From assembly GCA_002104985.1 (NCBI GenBank), contig MCGO01000024.1, positions 248,001 to 312,000 on the forward strand: a DNA stretch of 64,000 nucleotides. The letters are read 5' to 3'. Origin of the DNA: Rhizoclosmatium globosum. Its lineage: Eukaryota; Chytridiomycota; Chytridiomycetes; Chytridiales; Chytriomycetaceae. Within the stretch, counting starts at the first letter, position 1, and every line of letters starts with the position of its first letter. A model generated the notes under the pieces. It saw only the letters and a list, made by a program, of their open reading frames with translations. It ran no database searches and was not told the DNA's origin. Made by a program: the position numbers and the translations under genes. This document shows positions 55,352-64,000 of the stretch, in pieces.

Positions 55352-55587
55352 TTAAGCACAGCCGACGAATCCGTTTGGTCCGTCGTCAACGCACTCAGTA
55401 CCGCCGGTACAAGTGGAGTGGAAGCGCCAGCCAAAACGTTTCCTCTAACATAGCCACACTGCAAAAGAGACTGCCAGTCGTCGGAACAAGCAAATACACC
55501 GTTGGTATCACAGGTATTGTGGTAGTGGTACTTCTCCGCAGAGACTGCGACAGCGGCGAACGCGAGGAAAATAGACAAGACTTTCAT
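55352..55587 (-). CDS. Small secreted protein with one CBM19-like module; frameshifted
   Basis: ATG at 55587 starts MKVLSIFLAFAAVAVSAEKY, a signal peptide like that of its neighbour at 55022. The mature part is HYHNTCDTNGVFACSDDW, LLQCGYVRGNVLAW and, after one missing base near 55425, RFHSTCTGGTECVDDGPNGF VGCA-stop at 55352-55354. About 78 residues: a free-standing CBM19-like module, plausibly a small effector-like lectin. Both CBM19 genes at 54-55.6 kb are on the minus strand, 330 bp apart. Confidence 0.65.
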
Positions 55588-55722
55588 TTCGGGGAACACT
55601 CTTTCAAATAACAGATTCATGAGTTAATTGTGAGATGCAGGAGAAAACAGTCAGGATGCCACTTTTTTTGAAATTCTTCATTTCCCACTTTGTTTTGATT
55701 CTGGATTATTCGCCACCACCGA

Positions 55723-58700
55723 ATGCAATCCGCGACGCGTATCGCTGTTCTCGGAGGCAGCGGATTCATTGGTTCGCATGTGGCGCGACGCCTTCTAACA
55801 GAGTACAAAGACCGCGCAGTAATTGTCATCGCGGACAAGAAACCTCCTCCAAAAGATCTTTTGGCGGTTTGTGATGTCCGCGTCACCGACCTTCGTAACA
55901 TTGAAAACGCGCGTCGATCAGTTCGCGGATGTGATGTGGCGTTTCTATTCGCTGCTGATATGGGAGGAATGGGGTACATAGCGCGAATGACTTTGAGGTA
56001 TTATGACCCCGTACCCCTCCGTTTATAATTTTACTAAACGGCGATTAGATAATTATGACCAACACCGCCATCACTACATCTTTCGTTCAGGCTTGCGCCA
56101 CGAAGGCGTTAAGTTGGTGTTCTTCGCCTCGTCCGCCTGCGTGTATCCTGTTCAACTCCAAACAGACGCGCTTATCCCCCTCTCTGAAAATTTAGCATGG
56201 CCCGCGCAGCCTCAAGATGGGTATGGGCTTGAGAAACTGTTTGGAGAGAAGGTGTTTGAGTATTTTGGAACTGCACACACTTGCTCTGTTCGCATCGCTC
56301 GGTTTCATAATATTTATGGACCGGATGGGGCATGGTATGGAGGAAGAGAGAAAGCGCCAGCAGCGATCTTACGTAAATTCATGGCTATCCACGAATTGGA
56401 ATTGCTGGGAAGTCCTCCCGGTAAAGTTTTGGAGTTGTGGGGTGATGGGAACCAGCGAAGATCATTTTGCTTCATTGAAGACGCTGTGGATGCATTGGTT
56501 CAGCTCATGAACTCAACGGTAGAATTTCCCATTAATATTGGCTCAAATCGGGATGTTTCTCTTCTTGAGCTTGCGACTATCTGTGGTAACGCCATTGAAA
56601 AGACGCAGGGGTTAAAAGTGCCTCTGTAGAATGTGGATCAGTGGGCCAGTGGGAGTCAACTCTCGAACGTCGTGCAATAAGAATATTGAATCGTTGTTGG
56701 CTGGAAGCAATCAACATCATTGGAAGCAGGATCTCTCAAACAGCTACTTCAATTTACCAGTCATTTTTGGCCCTGAAAAAGAGGGTTCTTAATGCTCATG
56801 GAGCAACTGAATGGAAAACGTTTGTGGAGTCATGTCTTCACAGCGCATATTTTGCCAATGCAACAGCAGTGAAGCAACTGTACGTATAGCCATGATTCTT
56901 CCACTGACAAGTCGGCAAGATGGGGTTCTTGATAGGCTTAATGGGATGCTGACGAGTTTCTGGAATACAACCAAGTCCGTTGCAGGTTTTGAGTATGTAT
57001 TCTATGTTGGTATCGATAAATCAGACAAGTACTTGCAACAAGTTGACTTGGTTGGTGTCTTCCACGATTGCGTCCCTCTAGCCAACATTTCAGTCACTGT
57101 TTCGAAGTTTGATCTGCCCCTGGATCTATTTGTCGGATTTGGAGAGATTTGTCTCTAGATGCGTATCGTAATGGATGTGATTTATTCGTAATGGTTGGCG
57201 ATGACGTGAAGTTAACGACTGTTGGTTGGCCCGAAGCTGTTGTCGCTGAATTTGAATCCCTATCCGAAAGCAAAGAAGTTCCATGGGCTTTGGATGCGTT
57301 GCATTTAAAGACGTTACTTTCCCTGGTATGCCAACGTTCCCTGTTGTCCACAAACTCCATTTCAAAATATTCGGTTCTTTGGCACCAACTGTTTTCGTTA
57401 ACCAAGGGCTTGATCCGTACCTTTTCCAGCTCTATCGGGCCTTTGGATGTTCACGTATGATTGCCAACGTCCTGGTGTCTAATTCATTGGGAGGTTCTGG
57501 TGACGCCAGATATTCTAAAGTCAACGTGAAATGGGATAATGCTCTATTTGAGTCGATTCGGCGGCTGGAGGAGTGGGTTATTAAGAACAGCCATCTTTGC
57601 GTCGGTTGATTACACTCGATGTTGTTTGTCCGTCATTTCGAAGTCATCAGCCAACATTAGAAAGGATCCTTAACTTGAAGTCCCTGTAAACGTTTCAACT
57701 ACATTCATTATTGTCTTTGATGATCCTGAATCTCCAGACTCAAAAGCTTGCTTCTCTCACTTGGCTAAGCAGTATGGCAATGACCCATTTGTGCGCCTTC
57801 GCATGAATAGTCAAAACTTGGGCGCTTCTGAAACACGTAATCGTGGATTGGATGAATCAACTGCTGATTGGGTTTTGTTTCTCGATGACGACGTTGAACC
57901 TTCAAGAATATTCTCTCAGCTTATGCCAAGGCCATCGAAGCCCATCCGAACGCATCGGGATTTGTAGGCCAACTATCCTACCACCACCCAAAACATCTCG
58001 TCAAATTGGAGTCTCCTTGGCAAATATGACTTTCTTTTGGGATCTTGGGTTAACACATCCAGGCGAAACTAAAATACCATGGGGCGTCACAGCCAATCTC
58101 GTTGCACGACGAACCGATATTCGATTCAAGACCTTATTTCCGAAAACCGGCGGCGGCGAAGATGTGGATTCTGTCTTAGAACAACAGCATTGTTGAAATC
58201 AGGGACCCAGTTTGTTGCTGTTCCTGACGCACTTGCCAATCATCCTTGGTGGGATGGTGGTACTCCAAAGTATTCGCATTTCTGGGGTTGGGCTCGAGGA
58301 GATGGAGCTCTTGCTGATCTGTTTCCGCATACGCTTACTACAACTTACCAACAGCCAGCGAGACCATCTTTCTGAGTTCTATTTGGTATTTGATGAACTT
58401 GTGGATTTATTGTTGGGGTTATCGATTGACTGTCAAGGCAATGTTTCTTCCCTCAAAATTGGAGTAATCTGTGTTTTGGTCGATTTTTGCTGCGACCTGG
58501 GAATTACAACTCCTACGTTGAATTCAATGAGTTGGAAGTTGATTGCAATGGGTCGTTTTGAGGGATTCGGAATCAAGCTGGCATCAGAGTTCGGACGAAT
58601 GTTTGGTCAGTGGGAACGTGGAACTTTGATGAGAAATTTGTTCAAGCGCTTTAATTGGCTTGGAGATATGTGGATCGACGCTGTGTGTGTTGAACGACAA

Positions 58701-58763
58701 CGAATGATTGTTGTCTGGGCTATCAAAGTTGTTGCATTGGCTTTTATTTACTGGTTCATTTGA
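55723..58763 (+). CDS. Probable fusion: GDP-mannose-3,5-epimerase-like SDR domain, glycosyltransferase-like domains, C-terminal TM; frameshifted
   Basis: ATG 55723: MQSATRIAVLGGSGFIGSHV (GxGxxG-type Rossmann), VAFLFAADMGGMGYIA, intron 55998-56048, VKLVFFASSACVYP, DGYGLEKLFGEKVFEYF (Y-x3-K), VRIARFHNIYGPDGAWYGGR EKAPAAIL and WGDGNQRRSFCFIEDAVDAL match GDP-mannose 3',5'-epimerase. ISGPVGVNSRTS closes that domain. Without an intergenic gap there follow IAMILPLTSRQDGVLDRLNG and GCDLFVMVGDDVKLTTVGWP (a glycosyltransferase-like domain with a DD metal motif), then NVSTTFIIVFDDPESPD and NLGASETRNRGLDESTADWV LFLDDDVEP, a GT2-family fold. The end is a helix VWAIKVVALAFIYWFI. About six single-base breaks occur. 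Separate genes cannot be excluded, but no intergenic gap exceeds 100 bp. Confidence 0.6.
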
Positions 58764-58896
58764 TGTATTGATATTGTGTGAAGCGTAATTGCTAATATGA
58801 ATTTACTGACTTGAATCACGTTTTTACATTAACGATTTGTCGAGGAATACTAACTCTTTCTGCCACACTCTGATTTATTGGATAACAAAGCAAATC

Positions 58897-59660
58897 TCAA
58901 AAACTAATTCCAATACATTGACTCAATGGCACAAACGAAAATCCAAAATTAATGCGAAGTAGATTTGCAGTTTTAACAACAACAGCAGCATCTTCAAGGT
59001 TGATACCATTACTTCTCTGTTTCGTAAACTCCGTCACAGGGTCATTGGATTTCGAGTAGTCAGCAACATAACTTGCACCAAAAAAGTTAGACAACTCCAT
59101 GTTTGATGTAGCAGCGGTTTCAAGTGACGAATAATCCTTGCCAAAGCCAACCAGAATGGGAATGTAACCGACACTGGAGAAATACTTTTCCAACGAGTCA
59201 TAGACCCTATTATGCATATATGAGCCTCGTAGTCATAAAGCGAAACTCCGTGAAAGCAACCACGCGTGGAGGAAAACCAGTGCATTCTTCCATTTCGACA
59301 CTACGTCGGTCAAGTACTTGTCCACGTTGGTACTGTTGACAGGAAAATCCGTGTTGGGTGGAACATTATCTGCATTCACGAGACCGTCGACAGATTCAAT
59401 GGCAGACCAAAGGAGTGCCCTTGATTCCGTACGGCATTGACAATATCTGGATTTGTGGCAGCCCAATCGGCTTCAATGAAAATGTTGCAACAAGGTTTTT
59501 AGAGTTCAAGAGCATAACAGTGTCAGCGTCGAGGTCTTGGAATGCAATGGCGGCGGTTCCCTTGCTTTGACAGCCTGATGGAACGTATGGACTGGATTCC
59601 TTGATGAGAGTGGAATCGCAAAAGTTGAGACGAAAGGAGCGAGAGGGAGAAAGCGAGCAT
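58897..59660 (-). CDS. Secreted NodB-fold protein without the catalytic motif, copy 4; frameshifted
   Basis: ATG at 59660 begins MLAFSLSLLS with a frame change inside the signal peptide, then SSPYVPSGCQSKGTAAIAFQ, DLDADTVMLLNSKNLVATF, and in another frame EADWAATNPDIVNAVRNQGH; later VYDSLEKYFSSVGYIPILVG, FGKDYSSLETAATSNMELSN FFGASYVADYS, NGINLEDAAVVVKTANLLRI and the terminal strand FSFVPLSQCIGISF at the stop 58897. Closest to copy 3 (6644). Like the others it lacks the Asp pair of active NodB enzymes. Breaks near 59640, 59485 and 59260 are each corrected by one base. It lies 52 kb from the other copies. Confidence 0.58.
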
Positions 59661-59901
59661 TTGATATTTCTCTTGTTGTCCTTCTCCATTTATGTGATTT
59701 CTTTGCGTCTTTTGACAGATTTTGACAGTTGACAGGAGAAGTTCAATCCAATCATGATTAAATGAGGATGTGGAATGACGTAGTGGCTTCTTTTGGAATG
59801 AAAGACTAATCAAATTAATAACGATCTATTTAATCATACAGAACAAACAAGTGCATGCAATAAGCCAAAAAGAAAAAAGCAATTTAAATATCAAACTGAA
59901 G

Positions 59902-60866
59902 TCACACACCAGAGCTCCATCGTCTCACACTTGAGCACCAGAGAGCAAATTCACGTTCACCAACACTGACATCATATTCCAACACCTCCAATGCATCCCG
60001 TTTGATCTTGATAATCTGATCGGAGGCTGCAAGGAAGTGCACAGATCAGTCCATGCTCGAGTTCGTTGTGGATTATCATTATAAAAGGCATCAGCTAGAA
60101 GAAATGCTGCAATAAGAAGGTTTGACGGTGTTTGGAGAATGGTAGGAAGATTTTGGTGTGAGGAATCATTTTCTGCTTGTGGTAACATTGGGTTTGTGAG
60201 GAGGTTCAACATCGATTCTTGGATGTTTGGCGATGGTTGAGGATGAGTGATGCTTCGGAGGAGGGGGGATTGTCGTTGGGGATGGTGGACTTCTGTGACT
60301 CGATATGAGCTGGACGATGTCAAGGTGCCATTTTGAGTTCGTAGAATCTTGTGCACCAGATACAGAGCGTGCATCACGACGAAAGGAGTTTTTGGAGATA
60401 TGTTTTCACGGGGTAGAGCCTGGATGACGAATCTTTGCATATCCATAAGAAGCTGGGTGTGATTTGATGGTGCCGGAATAGTGGGAGGGAATTGGGAAAC
60501 AAGGCGAATAGTCACTTTCGCTGTAAGTGTAGCAAGAGAAGAAGCTGTGGCTGCTGAAGATGATGAGGATGACGTGGAAATGTTGGTTGATGATTGAGGA
60601 ATGATTGGCTGACCCATTTCCCGCAAAGGTTCGGTTTTGGGTGACGGCGCATACGGGTGATACCTTGGGGACGTATTGAATGAGTTTGATAGATTTGGTG
60701 AAGTACTACGTCGAGGAGTAGTCTTTTGGTCGTTGTGATACGAAGTGGGTTGAGTCAAAGCCCCAGTGTCTTGATGGATCATTTCACTACTAGCGCAGCT
60801 TTTAAAGTCAGAGGCAGATTTCTTTAAGGAGCAGTCAGTAGGACAGGTGCACTCGTCATCATCCAT
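59902..60866 (-). CDS. Cyclin-box protein (PCL/Pho80-like)
   Basis: ATG 60866 (MDDDECTCPTDCSLKKSASD) leads into a Ser/Pro-rich disordered stretch and the cyclin box: TAKVTIRLVSQFPPTIPAPS, KTPFVVMHALYLVHKILR, SNLLIAAFLLADAFYNDNPQ RTRAWTDLC, then after one frame change near 60045 (SLQPP / SDQIIKIKRDALEVLEYDVS) VGEREFALWCSSVRRWSSGV to TGA at 59902. The helix-4/5 layout (AAFLLADAFYND ... W ... LE-x-x-VLEYDVSV) is that of yeast-type PCL cyclins that partner Pho85/CDK5-like kinases. An insertion (QPSPNIQESMLNLLTNP) lies between helices 2 and 3. It probably regulates a CDK in cell-cycle or phosphate response. Confidence 0.7.
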
Positions 60867-61176
60867 GGTTCAGGTGCTTTTCTGATTTTATCCTGTGGTG
60901 AAGGGAAGTCAGCATGACGCATCTCCAACCATATCGTGTCACGATCTGCAAGAAAGGCGAAACCAAATGCGATCGATAACAAACCGAAAATGAGGTGTAA
61001 TTATGACTTATTCTTCCGGGAGAAATGATAAGCGAAGAAAGTCAGCAACACTGCGATTTCTTAAAAACGGATAAATAAGTTAGAGAGAAAAGGGAGATAG
61101 GAAATAACTTATTCTAACACTTAAGTTTATTAACACTTTTGTCCGAAGAGGAAAGGGAAGGTGTCAAGCAGAGAAA
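60867..61176 (+). other. Divergent promoter between the cyclin and the HAUS8-like gene
   Basis: 310 bp with no supported frame; AT-rich towards 61100-61140. It drives two divergently transcribed cell-division genes. Confidence 0.4.
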
Positions 61177-62715
61177 ATGAGCGAGACAGCAACGACAACA
61201 TTGGCAGCATCAACCACCACGTCTGTCGCCAAAGTGAAGCACGTGGCCTCGCGCTACCTCCTTGGCGCGGCAACAGCCCCAGGACACAGTTCAAAGAAAG
61301 CTGCTCTGGTCCGGGGCCATGCACTGCCAACATCCGTATCGTCGTCCGTATCCAAAGTGTCCTCCGTGTCCAACAACGTGTCCCACTCGAATTCGCGAAG
61401 CCGCGCGGCCGCGCTTCTTCGCTCAGACGAAAATGCGCCGCCATCCTCAGTCGCACACGCACAAAAGAAGACTCGCTCAACAGCCGCGACTGTCAGCGTC
61501 GCCCTCAAAACAAGTCCACAAACAACAAAGAAGTCGCCGCGCCCAATGTCGCAGAATCTACTTCAGAAACAGCAGAATACTTTGCCCCTGTTACAACAGA
61601 CTCAAAAGGCGATTAGCCAACAACAACAGAAGAATATCAAGGCACATCCGCAAAATGCTGCCGCCGTACAAACTCCCTCCCGCCCCAAAAACCTTCCACT
61701 GTTAACCCAGAACCACAACAACGCGACAAAACACCCAATCTCATCTCTCAAAAACCGGATTCGTTTGCACCTTCTGATGTACACTCTCTTTTGGCCTCAA
61801 AATTTGACTTTCTGTTGGATGAATCACCGTCTGTTGACTCAAAAGAGTCTGAAGTCATGCTTGCCCATGCCAAATTAATTCAATGGCAGTTTCTGAAGGC
61901 GAAGGCAAAATCTTGCTTTATGAAAAGGAAGGCTGAAGCGGAGGTACCTACCAACTACATTTATTTAAGCAGCAACATTTTGTGAGAGTGAGTTTTGGCG
62001 CGAGTAAGGATGGCGAAGACAGTCTTCAAACGACCTAGGACATCATAAATATTTATCAATCGATATTGGCTAACTCAAATTAATTAGAGCCAAATCTATT
62101 CGGGCTGGCAGTGCGTGCGAAATCTCAAGTCTCAAATACATAACCTCAAAAGTGAAATTGCTGCTCGAACTCGACTGAAGTCAGAGCTCAATCTCTTACA
62201 ATATCAGGTGCGTTGTTTCCAGGTGCAATTGTCACTGACACCCATCAAAGGAAACGAGCTTACGAAAAGCACTTCGTGCTATTCAAGCATTTCGCAGTGA
62301 TTATATTGCTTTGGCAAAGGGTCTCGAGACTTCTATTGTTCGGATGAACTTGATAAATGTCAAGCTCTCCAGTCCGAGTAAGTCTTTTGCACGCCTTTAC
62401 ACTGATGAATATTCATGTCGTCCTTCATAGTTGAATTGCGAGATTGCTTGAAGCAAACTTCTTCCCGACTAAAAGCAATCTTTGAGAACAAACCAATCTT
62501 TCCCAAGGTATTTTCATTCCTTAGCATTTTCCTTGGCTAACTGCTCACATTCAAAGGTTGAAGTATTAGCCAACCAAGTTTCAGTATTGAAGAAGGCAAT
62601 AACAACCGACACCTCGCTGCTCAAAGATTGTGTTCAACTTGCTGAAGATGTCTCAATATTGGAGGTTTCGGAATTAAGTTATAAGATTGAAAAGGATCAA
62701 CTGCGGCTTCGATGA
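61177..62715 (+). CDS. HAUS8/QWRF-type augmin complex subunit; frameshifted
   Basis: ATG 61177 (MSETATTTLAASTTTSVAKV) is followed by KHVASRYLLGAA, the SRYL element of HAUS8 N-termini, then a long basic, Ser/Thr/Gln-rich disordered region typical of microtubule-binding parts (SRSRAAALLRSDENA, KKTRSTAATVSV, QQQQKNIKAHPQ). After one frame change near 61750, FDFLLDESPSVDSKESEVML and AKLIQWQFLKAKAKSCFMKR carry the QWxF-x-x-A motif of plant AUG8/QWRF proteins. Coiled-coil exons follow (KSEIAARTRLKSELNLLQYQ, LAKGLETSIVRMNLINVKLS, VEVLANQVSVLKKAITTDTS) to the end KDQLRLR at 62713-62715. Augmin recruits gamma-tubulin to spindle microtubules. Presence in a chytrid-type fungus is plausible because these keep centrioles. 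Confidence 0.68.
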
Positions 62716-62777
62716 TGAGGTGGTTTTGGTGGAACTCTTGTTTATTGTCTTTTCGAGGGAACTTCTTAGATATACTA

Positions 62778-63147
62778 TTACTTTGAGTTCAATTCATTGA
62801 TAATGGCTCGCTTTTCTCCGACTGTGCGGACCAGCGTCATGATACGGTATTGGAGCTTCTTGCTGTTTTCCGACATAGTTAGCTGCCTGCCTTCCTCCCA
62901 AAGCGTAGAAACTCACTTCTCTGCCTTCAATTCCTCGATTTCTTTATCCTTCTTTGAGAGTTCAGTGGATGGGGAAGAAGAGTTTGTGGTTGGAGCGTCG
63001 GTTGCACCTTTTTCAGTGTCAGGCCAGTTCTGGAGGCTGAGGATGCATAAAACCGATCAGTTACTTACCGTAAATGATGGCTTTGAGTTCGGCAAGCTGA
63101 GACTCGAGCCCTTGGATGCATGCATCAACTTCAGATGGTTGGCCCAT
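62778..63147 (-). CDS. Small coiled-coil protein (unrecognised)
   Basis: ATG 63147: MGQPSEVDACIQGLESQLAE LKAIIYG, an intron with GTAAGT donor near 63069, TDAPTTNSSSPSTELSKKDK EIEELKAEK, a second intron (GTGAGT) near 62920, then NSKKLQYRIMTLVRTVGEKR AIINELNSK to TAA at 62778. Heptad-like spacing in both end segments suggests a short coiled coil; total about 95 residues. I recognise no family. The last exon pattern KKLQYRI-x-x-LVR-x-V recurs in some tRNA-synthetase-associated coiled coils, but this is too weak to call. Confidence 0.5.
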
Positions 63148-63206
63148 TTCGAATAGAAGAAGTAACAATAAAAAGAAGAGTACATCAGCCTCCATCCATT
63201 TCATGT

Positions 63207-64000
63207 TTATTTACGAGCATATGATACACGCATTTCCCTTCCTGGAAGAATCTGGAACATATTCAACTGTTGTTTGGCAATTGTTGCTTGGGCTTCTGTC
63301 TCGTATTCTACGAAAGCAATATCGCTCTTTCCAGGAACCAGACGAACTTCTTTGAATCCAGGAATCCTTTTTCACCATTCGTTAGCCTCAATGAACAAGA
63401 GTAACATCAGGGTGAGAATAAATAACACTCACTGTTGGAATAGATCCGCCAACTTCTCGTCTGTCGTCTCGGTGGGCAAATTTTCAATGAAGAGAATGGA
63501 GTTGGGAGGTAAGAATTCAGCTGGCATTGGAGCACCTCCTGGAAACCATCCACTGGCACCAAGAGTTGGAACATCTGAACGAGCCTTCTTTGGTAAACTA
63601 GCGCGTTCGGCTTATGAAATAAAAAGAGAATGAGGTGAGTGAGGATTCTTCCAAAGGAATTCAAAGGATAAAACCTTGTTCAACGGCACGACGTTTCTTG
63701 TGTTCCTCCAAAGTTCCATCCTCGATAGAAAAGATAAAGTTGCGGTCTCGGGCATATTGAATATCCTAAAATGAGAGTGCGGCTTTAGTTTATACTCACT
63801 TGCTGAGGAAGCATAAAGAACACACCAAAGGTAAAGAGAACAGAGGAAAACCTTGGACTTCATTTAAAGCCTTTGTTGCTGATTCTACTTCTTTGAAAGT
63901 AATAAAGGCCTGTCCACGGAGCTTGATGTTTGATTTGGCACGAATCTGAAGAATTTCACCGAATCCAGAGAAGATAGCTTCTAGAGCAGTTTTAAGCGCT
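63207..64000 (-). CDS. U1A/U2B''-type spliceosomal RNA-binding protein (5' end beyond the window)
   Basis: The frame enters at the window edge and runs to TAA at 63207. Exons give LKTALEAIFSGFGEILQIRA KSNIKLRGQAFITFKEVESA TKALNEVQG (RNP1 of RRM1), intron, DIQYARDRNFIFSIEDGTLE EHKKRRAVEQ, intron, PPNSILFIENLPTETTDEKL, intron, IPGFKEVRLVPGKSDIAFVE YETEAQATIAKQQLN and the end GREMRVSYARK. This is the RRM-linker-RRM layout of U1A and U2B'', with the unusually short linker of U2B''. The protein binds the U1 or U2 snRNA stem loop. Which of the two it is cannot be settled from the part present; the first RRM strand is missing. Confidence 0.88.

Noticed and set aside
451..59660. Wholesale pseudogenisation of the window
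   Set aside because: Essential genes such as RIO1 and DRG1 show the same single-base breaks while motifs on both sides are perfect; sequencing or assembly error is simpler.
1..64000. Transposable elements, rRNA or tRNA genes
   Set aside because: No reverse transcriptase, transposase or integrase motifs, no long terminal or inverted repeats, and no tRNA-like B box with matching A box were noticed by eye; a tRNAscan or repeat search could still find small ones.

Overview
The window is nuclear DNA of a fungus, most likely a zoosporic chytrid (inference). The grounds are many short introns of about 45-70 bp with GTGAGT-like donors, a eukaryotic gene set (RIO1 kinase, DRG1 GTPase, PI-PLC, U1A/U2B'' snRNP protein, augmin HAUS8, cyclin), chitin-directed secreted families (CBM19-like and NodB-fold proteins), and a set of lineage-specific receptor-like genes. 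I saw no mobile element, CRISPR array, rRNA or tRNA gene. Genes are tightly packed on both strands. Many conserved genes carry one or more single-base frameshifts that one extra base would repair, often in a short run of the same base. I read these as probable consensus errors rather than mass pseudogenisation, so most broken genes are annotated as CDS and the break is described.

Layout. 1-7.4 kb: secreted and cell-wall proteins (a Thr-rich 3' end, three NodB-fold proteins without the catalytic motifs, two CBM19-like proteins) plus two unrecognised genes. 7.5-16.4 kb: an FPG/MutM-type DNA glycosylase with a long basic tail, an AT-hook/C2H2 regulator, another CBM19-like protein, an ANGEL/CCR4-type exonuclease-fold protein, a small membrane protein and an RF2-type organellar release factor. 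16.5-22.9 kb: two related MFS transporters, inverted around two near-duplicate GPI-anchored secreted proteins. 23-33.5 kb: a sugar transporter, a secreted beta-helix protein, DRG1, a mitochondrial rhodanese and a PI-PLC with a GC-AG intron. 33.5-37.7 kb: four paralogous small proteins with a PARP-type zinc-finger signature and basic tails, interrupted by one orphan multi-pass membrane gene on the other strand. 37.8-45.5 kb: four tandem single-pass receptors (signal peptide, Cys cap, LRRs, TM helix, Y/F motif, SAM domain, and a C-terminal PPxY in three of them). 45.5-54 kb: RIO1, a PC-esterase/NXPE-like membrane protein, a CDADC1-like double deaminase and a BTB protein with a polyQ tail. 54-64 kb: two CBM19-like proteins, a probable epimerase-glycosyltransferase fusion, a fourth NodB-fold protein, a cyclin, augmin HAUS8, a coiled-coil protein and the 3' part of a U1A/U2B'' gene.

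The two tandem families (PARP-type fingers at 33.5-37.7 kb and LRR-TM-SAM receptors at 37.8-45.5 kb) stand side by side and are the best candidates for an undescribed system: a receptor set without a kinase domain next to a set of small, presumably nuclear, zinc-finger proteins. A functional link between them is only inferred from adjacency.
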